NCBI RefSeq assembly: GCF_905371695.1
Contig: NZ_CAJPMA010000062.1
Span: 1-10,145 of the forward strand
Origin: an uncultured Campylobacter sp.
Lineage (GTDB): Bacteria; Campylobacterota; Campylobacteria; Campylobacterales; Campylobacteraceae
DNA: 10,145 bases
Reading direction: 5' to 3'
The notes beneath the pieces were generated by a model. That model worked only from the letters and a program-made list of their open reading frames with translations, ran no database searches and was not told the DNA's origin. A program made the position numbers and the translations under genes. Of the stretch, positions 1 through 5,265 are shown one piece after another. Positions within the stretch are counted from its first letter, which is position 1, and every line of letters begins with the position of its first letter.

Positions 1-1233
1 AAAAACGTAGCGCATAGCCTCGGCTATTTTCTCGCCGTCGTCGCGCGCGGAAAGCGCTTTTAGATTTATCGTAGAAGGATGCAAAAACGCCTTAAATACC
101 TGATGTATTAGGCGCTGCGCCTCCTGCGCGTCGCTGTGCTTTAAATAGCCCTTTTTTAGAGCGATTTCAAGCTCTCGCTGCGCGCAAATTTTGGCCTGCT
201 CGCGAATAGCTTTGATAACGGGGATACTAACGTCGTTTTTAAGGATTTTTAAAAACTCGCTCACTCCCGCTCCCACGATCGCGTAAGCTATTTGCGCCTG
301 CTCCTCGCGCATAGCCAAATTTCGGCGCACGATCTCCTCTAAATCATCCACCGTATAAACGCTAATAGTTTCGGTGTTTACCAAATTAATATCGCGCGGT
401 ACGGCTATGTCGAAAAAATATCTATGAAATTCTCGCGGCTCGATTATCGCTCCCGTAATTATAGGATGGGGCGCCGCGGTGCTTGAAAATATCAAATCGT
501 AATTATTTACGTACTCTTTTAACTTTAAAATACTATCCCAGCTCGCCTTTTCGCCTAGCTCGTCTACTAGCGCTTCTACGCGCTCGGTGCTGCGATTTAC
601 GACTATGACCTCCGCGCCCGCGGTTATTAAGTGGCGCGCGGCTAGCTCGCCCATCTCGCCCGCGCCTACTACGACGGCCGTTTTACCTTCTAACGAGCCG
701 AAAATTTCGCGCGCTTTTGCGACGGCTACGGAAGCTACGGATATAGGGTTTTTTGAAATTTGCGTTTCGTTTCGCACTTTTGCGGCGCATTTGCAGGCGT
801 AATGAATGATTTTACCGATCTTCTCGCCCGCCGCGCCTAAATCGGTCGCGAATTTAAAGTCGTTTTTAATCTGTCCTACGATTTGCGTTTCGCCCACTAC
901 TAGGCTATCTAGCGAGCTAGCGACCGAAAAAATATGGTGCGCGGCGCCGCTATCTTCGTAGATATCGGCCCTTTCAAACAGCTCGTCTTCGTAAATACCC
1001 GAATATATCGCCATGCAGCGCATCGCGTGTTCGGTCGCCGTTTTTAGATCGCTCGCGTAGGCTAGCAGCTCTACGCGATTACAGGTATTAATCTCCATGC
1101 ATTCAATCACGCTCTTGCTGGATTTTAACAGCCTTAAAATTTGCTCTTTTTTCTCGTCGCTGTCGAAAGCTAGCTTCTCGCGTACCGAAATGTCGGTATT
1201 TTTATGTGTAAAGCTTATACTTAAATAATGCAC
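1..1233 (-). CDS. hemA: Glutamyl-tRNA reductase HemA (3' end cut by window edge)
   Basis: NADPH-dependent reduction of glutamyl-tRNA(Glu) to glutamate-1-semialdehyde, the first committed step of C5-pathway tetrapyrrole synthesis in the cytoplasm. My reading of the minus strand gives 411 open codons without a stop; family members are about 430 residues, so only about 20 C-terminal residues are missing. Visible motifs: the catalytic-cysteine block INTCNRVEL (Cys51), the conserved segment LDSLVVGETQIVGQIK (108-123), and the NADPH-binding GAGEMG (190-195) opening the Rossmann domain. The C-terminal helical dimerisation region is present up to the edge. The start is GTG at 1233-1231: it overlaps the upstream synthase stop as TAGTG, has an AAGGGA ribosome site about 6 nt upstream, and gives the expected N-terminus (M)HYLSISFTHKNTDI. 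Last visible gene of the operon; translational coupling is likely. Confidence 0.97.
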   Translation of the reverse strand, partial: MHYLSISFTHKNTDISVREKLAFDSDEKKEQILRLLKSSKSVIECMEINTCNRVELLAYASDLKTATEHAMRCMAIYSGIYEDELFERADIYEDSGAAHHIFSVASSLDSLVVGETQIVGQIKNDFKFATDLGAAGEKIGKIIHYACKCAAKVRNETQISKNPISVASVAVAKAREIFGSLEGKTAVVVGAGEMGELAARHLITAGAEVIVVNRSTERVEALVDELGEKASWDSILKLKEYVNNYDLIFSSTAAPHPIITGAIIEPREFHRYFFDIAVPRDINLVNTETISVYTVDDLEEIVRRNLAMREEQAQIAYAIVGAGVSEFLKILKNDVSIPVIKAIREQAKICAQRELEIALKKGYLKHSDAQEAQRLIHQVFKAFLHPSTINLKALSARDDGEKIAEAMRYVF

Positions 1234-2126
1234 TAAAAATCCCTTTCTATCATGCTTTTTACGATACTTTCAAGACCTTCGTTTTTATACTCTTTTATGG
1301 CTTCTAGCGCCTCGTCGCAAAGCGCCCTCGCCTCGTCTACGGCGCGCTTAACGCAGCCTAGCTCGGCGAAATTTCGCTTTATCCAAGCGCTCTCGTCCGC
1401 GTCTAACTCTCGTCCGCGCATTTTAGCGAGCTTTTCTTTGCCCGCAGCGTCTAGCGCCTCGTAAAGGTAGATATACGGCAGCGTCGTTTTACCCTCTTTA
1501 TAGTCGTTTAGCGCGGGTTTGCCGAGCGTCGCGGCGTCTTGCGTGACGTCTAGCACGTCGTCTATTATTTGAAAGGCTATGCCTAAATTTTTGCCGTAAA
1601 TTCTAAATTTCTCCTCGCTAAGTCCGGCCATTAGCGCTCCGCATGCGGCGCTAGCCTCGATTAAGACCGCCGTTTTGTAATAAATCATATCCATATATTT
1701 TTCGCGATTAGGATTAAAATTTTCGCCTAGCCGCACGTCCATTAGCTCGCCGATACTTAATTTACTAACCGCGTCCGAGATTATCCGCGCGATTTTGGGG
1801 TCTAGTTTAGATAGCTCGTAAAAGCCTTTGGAGTAAAGTATATCGCCTAGCATTACGGCGTTTTTTGCTCCGAAAAGCACATTTACGCTGGCTTTACCGC
1901 GTCTAGTCGTAGCCTCGTCTATAACGTCGTCGTGCAGCAAGCTGGCTAGATGGATAAGCTCGATAATCGCACAAAGCCGCAGCGTTTGCTCGTTTTGAGG
2001 GGCTATTTTTAAAACTAACTTCGAACGTAGCTTTTTGCCGGAGCTTATTCGTCCAAACATCTCGCTCGCGTCCGCAAAGCATAGCTCGTCTATAAAATTT
2101 TTCATAATTTCGTCGATTTTTTCCAT
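1233..2126 (-). CDS. ispB: Long-chain polyprenyl diphosphate synthase
   Basis: Trans-prenyltransferase of 297 residues that condenses isopentenyl diphosphate onto an allylic primer; in campylobacters this should supply the menaquinone side chain. Both aspartate-rich motifs are intact: DDVID at 66-70 within HLASLLHDDVID, and DDVLD at 189-193 within FQIIDDVLD. The isopentenyl-diphosphate-binding basic block is GKKLRSKL (30-37), slightly different from the usual GGKRLRP. KTAVLIEASA (151-160) and the DYKEGKTTLPY segment (208-218) are also family features. The ATG at 2126 is preceded by AGGGG with 5 nt spacing. The gene follows the exported-protein gene by 18 nt and its TAG overlaps the hemA GTG by one base. 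Product chain length cannot be read reliably from sequence; campylobacters are known for MK-6-type quinones, so the octaprenyl name often attached to ispB may not be literal. Confidence 0.93.
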   Translation of the reverse strand: MEKIDEIMKNFIDELCFADASEMFGRISSGKKLRSKLVLKIAPQNEQTLRLCAIIELIHLASLLHDDVIDEATTRRGKASVNVLFGAKNAVMLGDILYSKGFYELSKLDPKIARIISDAVSKLSIGELMDVRLGENFNPNREKYMDMIYYKTAVLIEASAACGALMAGLSEEKFRIYGKNLGIAFQIIDDVLDVTQDAATLGKPALNDYKEGKTTLPYIYLYEALDAAGKEKLAKMRGRELDADESAWIKRNFAELGCVKRAVDEARALCDEALEAIKEYKNEGLESIVKSMIERDF

Positions 2127-2144
2127 CTTTGCCCCTAAATTTCG

Positions 2145-2570
2145 CTATTTTTTCGTCGGCGGATCGATAAATTCCGTATCGATCCTTTTATCCTCGTCGA
2201 TAATGCCTACTAAAAAGCTAGCCTTTTTATTTTCGAATTTAACGAAAGTAACGTAAAGCTTCACGCCGTCGTTCGGCGGCATAGTAAAATCCGGCATCAC
2301 GCGCTGCATATATGTGTTTTGCCCATGCCTTAGCGACATTATCATCTGGCGCGGATAGCGGCGAAAGAAACTTTGCACGACGATGTTAGTACTATCGAAT
2401 ATCGTCCAGCGAAAGTCGAAGCTGTCTTGCTTTTGCGTCGCTTTTTCAGTGATTATCACGCGCGCCCATTCATCCTTTTTAAGCTCGAACGTATGCACGG
2501 GCTCAAACGCGGGCGGCCCCGCAAAGACGCAAGCCGCGCAAAGAGCTAAAAAGGCTAAAATTTTACTCAT
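2145..2570 (-). CDS. Small exported protein of unknown function
   Basis: 141 residues beginning with a clear Sec signal peptide: lysine at position 3, a hydrophobic core (about 4-16) and a probable cleavage after VFA (about residue 17). The two cysteines at 12 and 15 lie inside the signal and do not make a good lipobox, so a soluble periplasmic product is more likely than a lipoprotein. The mature part (about 124 residues) has no cysteine and looks beta-rich, with alternating hydrophobic and charged residues (FELKKDEWARVIITE, YVTFVKFENKKASFLVGI). I recognise no domain; it resembles the small putative exported protein that sits beside the polyprenyl synthase gene in other Campylobacter (for example the Cj0540 position, from memory). 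Its ATG overlaps the DUF2018 stop by 8 nt (ATGAGTAA), so translation is probably coupled. Confidence 0.85.
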   Translation of the reverse strand: MSKILAFLALCAACVFAGPPAFEPVHTFELKKDEWARVIITEKATQKQDSFDFRWTIFDSTNIVVQSFFRRYPRQMIMSLRHGQNTYMQRVMPDFTMPPNDGVKLYVTFVKFENKKASFLVGIIDEDKRIDTEFIDPPTKK

Positions 2571-2814
2571 TTTTGCTCAAAATTTCTCCGCTTAGCCCTA
2601 TAAAAATATCATCCAGCCCGCTTTGTAAAATTTGCGCGTTACTAGCGATAAAGCTTTTTATTTTAGCTTCGTCAAAGCCGTTTTCGTCGCAAAATTCCCT
2701 CATCGCTACGAAAATTTCAAAAAATTTTTCAAGCTCGTTTCGCGCAACAGCGCGATCGGCGTTAAATAAAATTTCAAAAAATTTTTCTCTCGGAGTACTT
2801 TCGAAAATTCCCAT
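2563..2814 (-). CDS. DUF2018 family protein (HP0242-like)
   Basis: 83-residue acidic, helical protein. From memory it aligns with Helicobacter pylori HP0242: REKFFEILFNADRAVARNELEKFFEIF corresponds to the first two helices, and the C-terminal LSGEILSKNE resembles the HP0242 end ILSGNE. HP0242-type proteins form an intertwined helical homodimer studied for its knot-like topology; their cell function is unknown. This is the promoter-proximal gene of the hemA operon, the same setting as in H. pylori (hemA, polyprenyl synthase, small ORF, HP0242). The start is ATG 2814-2812 with a weak purine-rich site (AAGAAGCGG) upstream and a perfect TATAAT further upstream. Oddity: the coding sequence holds an exact 20-nt direct repeat encoding EKFFEI twice (residues 10-15 and 29-34). 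Confidence 0.85.
   Translation of the reverse strand: MGIFESTPREKFFEILFNADRAVARNELEKFFEIFVAMREFCDENGFDEAKIKSFIASNAQILQSGLDDIFIGLSGEILSKNE
2711..2730. repeat. 20-nt direct repeat, copy A (inside DUF2018 gene)
   Basis: The sequence aaaatttcaaaaaatttttc occurs here and again, identically, at 2768-2787. The copies start 57 nt apart, exactly 19 codons, so a recombination or slippage event between them would remove 19 residues in frame. Confidence 0.9.
2768..2787. repeat. 20-nt direct repeat, copy B (inside DUF2018 gene)
   Basis: Identical partner of the copy at 2711-2730. On the minus strand it covers the codons for the first EKFFEI (residues 10-15). Confidence 0.9.
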
Positions 2815-2844
2815 TATTACCGCTTCTTAAAATAAAATTCTTCG

Positions 2845-2850
2845 ATTATA
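2845..2850 (-). promoter_or_regulatory. Sigma-70 -10 element for the DUF2018-ispB-hemA operon
   Basis: Perfect TATAAT on the minus strand (context GAGTATAATCG), 30 nt upstream of the DUF2018 ATG, which would give a leader of about 24 nt. Upstream is AT-rich (AAATTTGATTTAAGAAAAAAT) with no convincing -35, as is usual for Campylobacter housekeeping promoters. It lies in the 52-nt gap after the phosphatase stop, and no terminator hairpin separates it from the phosphatase gene, so read-through from upstream is also possible. Confidence 0.7.
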
Positions 2851-2866
2851 CTCATTTTTTCTTAAA

Positions 2867-3490
2867 TCAAATTTCATCGATTATCCGCCTAGCTTCCTCG
2901 ATCGTCGCTGCGTTAAACTCGGCGCTTTCGCTAGGAACGCCGAACCCCCAGCTAACCTGCATATAAGGCATTTTCGCGTTTTTAGCCGCCAGTTCGTCTT
3001 TCATGCTATCGCCTACGAATAGCGCCTTTTTCGCGCCCGTGCGCTCCGCGGCTAATCGCAGCATCGCGGGATCTGGCTTTTGCGGTACGTCCGCGCTCAC
3101 TCCGATAACCTCGTCGAAAAGCTCTAAAATTTCGTTTTTACTTAAAATTTGCGTAAGCGTGCCGTGCGGAGCGTTGCTGGCTAGCGCCGTTTTAAAATTT
3201 CGCTCCTTACACCAAATAAGCAACTCCTTCGCGCCGTCGTAGCAACGCGCGTAAAGATCGTAGTAGGCTTTAAATTTGGCCTCAAATCCCTCTTTTAACC
3301 CCGCGTAAGGGCTATTAATACCGTAAAATTCCATCGCCAAATTTCGCCCCGGCTCGTTTATGGTTTTTACGATAAATTTCGCATCTAGCGGCGCTAGTCC
3401 CATATCGGCTCGTATTTCGTTTATCGTGCGCTCGATAGCCTTTTCGCTATTAATTATCGTGCCGTCCATATCGAAAATTATCGTTTTCAC
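2867..3490 (-). CDS. HAD-superfamily hydrolase, phosphoglycolate-phosphatase-like
   Basis: 207-residue cytoplasmic haloacid-dehalogenase-type phosphatase with an alpha-helical C1 cap. All four motifs are present: DMDGT (7-11; nucleophile Asp7, acid/base Asp9), motif II serine in ALASNAP (Ser105), motif III lysine in QKPDP (Lys138), and motif IV VGDSMKDELAA (Asp161, Asp165). The cap lies between about residues 14 and 85. Substrate cannot be told from sequence; phosphoglycolate and other small sugar or nucleotide phosphates are family possibilities. The start is GTG at 3490-3488, since the catalytic DMDGT begins only six residues later and no ATG fits upstream; AAGGA lies 6 nt before it. The GTG overlaps the stop of the upstream 110-residue gene (GTGA), implying coupling. 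A slippery heptamer just upstream could in principle produce a fusion (see finding). Confidence 0.92.
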   Translation of the reverse strand: MKTIIFDMDGTIINSEKAIERTINEIRADMGLAPLDAKFIVKTINEPGRNLAMEFYGINSPYAGLKEGFEAKFKAYYDLYARCYDGAKELLIWCKERNFKTALASNAPHGTLTQILSKNEILELFDEVIGVSADVPQKPDPAMLRLAAERTGAKKALFVGDSMKDELAAKNAKMPYMQVSWGFGVPSESAEFNAATIEEARRIIDEI

Positions 3491-3819
3491 GCTTCGTCCT
3501 TGTAGTTTTTTTTATGTTTTTCTTTTTTGTAGGTTTTTTGATTCCTTAGGCGATCAAGTCCGTTTGCGGCGCGCACGAGCTCGTCTCTGGCACAGCGAGC
3601 TAAAATTTGATTAACGAAATTTTCAAGCGCTTTGGCATAGGGCTGATCTAAAAACACGGGTTCGATCTTTTTTAAAATTTGCGCGTTTTTATCCGCCCGC
3701 TCGTAAAACGCCGCCTCGTTAAAATCTTCTCTTTTAAGCGCGCCTACGGCGAATTTAGCGAATTTTTCCAGCGCTCGCAGATATTTTACGCGTTTGGCTT
3801 TTTCGTCTATTTGACTCAT
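3487..3819 (-). CDS. Conserved-looking hypothetical protein, lysine-rich C-terminus
   Basis: 110 residues, family not recognised. No signal peptide or membrane segment. The body (1-92) looks all-helical with many charged residues (MSQIDEKAKRVKYLRALEKF at the N-terminus); the last 19 residues are strongly basic, with 8 Lys/Arg between positions 92 and 107. Nucleic-acid or ribosome contact is a possibility but only inference. Support as a real gene: ATG 3819-3817 has a GGAGA ribosome site close upstream, an extended -10 promoter lies just ahead, codon use resembles its neighbours, and its TGA overlaps the GTG of the phosphatase in the usual coupled arrangement. An A8 tract (minus strand, 3513-3506) encodes residues 103-105 and includes the slippery heptamer AAAAAAC. 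Confidence 0.8.
   Translation of the reverse strand: MSQIDEKAKRVKYLRALEKFAKFAVGALKREDFNEAAFYERADKNAQILKKIEPVFLDQPYAKALENFVNQILARCARDELVRAANGLDRLRNQKTYKKEKHKKNYKDEA
3505..3511 (-). other. Possible -1 slippery heptamer A_AAA_AAC
   Basis: Within the A8 tract near the end of the 110-residue gene, zero-frame codons are AAA (3510-3508) and AAC (3507-3505), preceded by A at 3511, so the heptamer is in the canonical X_XXY_YYZ register. A -1 slip continues as CTA CAA GGA CGA AGC GTG and enters the phosphatase frame without a stop, giving a fusion of about 317 residues. No strong downstream stem-loop or upstream stimulatory Shine-Dalgarno is evident, so use as a frameshift site is unproven. Confidence 0.3.
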
Positions 3820-3842
3820 TTTTCTCCGTTAAAATTTCGGCA

Positions 3843-3848
3843 ATTATA
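3843..3848 (-). promoter_or_regulatory. Extended -10 promoter for the 110-aa gene and HAD phosphatase
   Basis: Minus strand TGCTATAAT: a perfect TATAAT with an upstream TG in extended -10 position, giving a leader of about 17 nt before the ATG at 3819. Three AAATTT blocks lie upstream (3851-3856, 3860-3865, 3872-3877) at 9 and 12 bp spacing, i.e. roughly one helical turn, matching the periodic AT-rich signal that replaces -35 in Campylobacter. Confidence 0.7.
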
Positions 3849-3906
3849 GCAAATTTTAAAAATTTATCTAAAAATTTACGTTTAGTTTACGTATTGCCTT
3901 TTTATT

Positions 3907-3925
3907 TATGCTCCAAATGTAAAAT
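3907..3925 (+). promoter_or_regulatory. Candidate -10 region for metY
   Basis: The 138-nt divergent gap 3820-3957 must hold the metY promoter. Two -10-like hexamers are visible: TATGCT (3907-3912) and TAAAAT (3920-3925, directly preceded by TG). Either would give a leader of about 25-40 nt. Neither is a perfect consensus and I cannot choose between them. I see no SAM or other riboswitch fold; the leader is too short. The metY ribosome site AAGGGG (3947-3952) is clear. Confidence 0.35.
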
Positions 3926-3957
3926 TTTGCCCGCAAATCCAAATTTAAGGGGAAAAA

Positions 3958-5226
3958 ATGAAAAAAGATACCATTGCGACGCATTTCGGCTACGACACGA
4001 AGGTAGGCGCGGGAGCTATGGCGGTGCCTATTTACGCGACTACGGCTTACGATTTCGGTAGCGCGCAAACGGCGGCTAATCGCTTTGCGTTAGCGGAGCT
4101 AGGGCCGATTTATTCGCGATTAACCAACCCGACGCTAGACGTGTTAGAAGCGCGCTTTGCGGAGTTTGACGACGGCGCGGCGAGCATTAGCGTAGCAAGC
4201 GGGGAAGCTGCGATTTTTTATGCGGTCGCGAACTTAGTAGAAGCGGGCGATAATATTTTAGTTTCAAGCAAAATTTACGCGCAATCTTTACTAACCTACA
4301 CCTTTAAACGCTTCGGCGTAGAAGCGCGAATTTTCGATCCCGACGAGGCGAAGGGTCTTGAAAAACTAATAGACGATAAAACTCGCGCGATATTTTTCGA
4401 AAGCCTCTCAAATCCGCAAATAGCGATCCCTAATATCGAAAATATCGTAGCCGTAGCTAAAAAGCACAAAATCGTAACGATAGTAGATAATACCGTAGCT
4501 ACGCCGGTACTTTTTAATGCGTTTAAACACGGTATCGACGTAAGCGTGTATAGCGCGACTAAATACGTCGGCGGCCAGGGCAATACGATAGGCGGCATCG
4601 TCGTAAGCTCGAAAGGGCTTAATAAACTACTTAAAGCAAACCCTAGATACGCGCATTTTAACGAGCCCGATCCTAGCTACCACGGCTTAATTTACGCTAA
4701 TTTGCCCGAAGCGTTTGATGTTTTTACGCTTAGAATTAGGCTTGGTTTACTTAGAGACATCGGCGCCACGCTCTCTCCGCATAGCGCGTTTAGTTTGATT
4801 CAAGGACTTGAAACGCTCGGTATTAGGATGAAAAAACACTGCGAAAACGCGCAAAAAGTAGCCGAATTTTTAAGCTCTCATCCGCGCGTAAAAGCGGTAA
4901 ATTATCCGGGGCTAAAAACCGATAAATTTTACGAAAAAGCGCAAAAATACTTAAACGGCGGCGCGAGCGCTCTTTTAAGCTTCGACGTTGGCGATAAAGA
5001 ACTCGCCGTTCGCGTAATTAACGGCGTTAAGTTATTTAGCATCGTAGTAAATATCGGCGACAGCAAATCGCTAATCACGCATCCTGCAAGCACCACTCAC
5101 TCGCAGCTATCGCCGCAAGAGTTAGAAGCGGCGGGTATCGGCGCGGGAATAATCCGTCTAAGCATAGGCATAGAAGACGCGGACGATCTAATCGCGGATC
5201 TGGACGCGGCTCTTAAAAATGCCTAA
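3958..5226 (+). CDS. metY: O-acetylhomoserine sulfhydrylase (Cys/Met metabolism PLP enzyme)
   Basis: 422-residue PLP-dependent enzyme of the Cys/Met metabolism (gamma) family, forming homocysteine from O-acetyl-L-homoserine and sulfide in the cytoplasm. Length and sequence match Campylobacter MetY. Visible landmarks: phosphate-binding YSR (52-54) in IYSRLTNPT, the ring-stacking Tyr107, Asp177 (VDNT) for the pyridine nitrogen, catalytic Lys202 in SATKYVGGQGN, the HPASTTHSQL segment, and Arg400 in IIRLSIG for the substrate carboxylate. The large insertion with PDPSYHG separates MetY-type enzymes from the shorter MetB/MetC. ATG 3958 is preceded by AAGGGG with 5 nt spacing. It stands alone as the only plus-strand gene, divergent from the 110-aa gene and convergent with the antiporter. 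Position 83 is Glu in ASGEAA, where Met or Gln is common in relatives. AAATTT hexamers are scarce here compared with neighbours. Confidence 0.94.
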   Translation: MKKDTIATHFGYDTKVGAGAMAVPIYATTAYDFGSAQTAANRFALAELGPIYSRLTNPTLDVLEARFAEFDDGAASISVASGEAAIFYAVANLVEAGDNILVSSKIYAQSLLTYTFKRFGVEARIFDPDEAKGLEKLIDDKTRAIFFESLSNPQIAIPNIENIVAVAKKHKIVTIVDNTVATPVLFNAFKHGIDVSVYSATKYVGGQGNTIGGIVVSSKGLNKLLKANPRYAHFNEPDPSYHGLIYANLPEAFDVFTLRIRLGLLRDIGATLSPHSAFSLIQGLETLGIRMKKHCENAQKVAEFLSSHPRVKAVNYPGLKTDKFYEKAQKYLNGGASALLSFDVGDKELAVRVINGVKLFSIVVNIGDSKSLITHPASTTHSQLSPQELEAAGIGAGIIRLSIGIEDADDLIADLDAALKNA

Positions 5227-5238
5227 ATTTTAAACGAG

Positions 5239-5263
5239 CCCGCCGCAAATTCAGCGCGGCGGG
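5239..5263. terminator. Hairpin between convergent metY and antiporter genes
   Basis: A perfect 8-bp GC-only stem, CCCGCCGC (5239-5246) and GCGGCGGG (5256-5263), with a 9-nt loop, sits in the 39-nt gap between two converging stops. It probably ends transcription from both sides. Neither side has a long T tract: the minus strand is followed by CTCGTTTAAAATTT and the plus strand by AGCTAATCCG, so it fits the minus strand (htrA-cprRS-antiporter unit) a little better. Confidence 0.65.
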
Positions 5264-5265
5264 AG

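Noticed and set aside
587..802. 71-codon plus-strand open frame
   Set aside because: Lies opposite the Rossmann domain of hemA, which is read continuously on the minus strand with conserved motifs.
2510..2570. Possible lipoprotein signal in the 141-aa exported protein (Cys at 12 and 15)
   Set aside because: Neither cysteine has a proper lipobox (preceding residues are LAL and CAA), while VFA/G gives a normal signal peptidase I site.
3820..3957. Possible SAM or other methionine-related riboswitch before metY
   Set aside because: The plausible leader is only about 25-40 nt and shows no paired helices; the DNA is AT-rich promoter sequence.
3868..4068. 66-codon minus-strand open frame across the metY start
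   Set aside because: Overlaps the metY 5' end and the divergent promoter region; no ribosome site or family resemblance.
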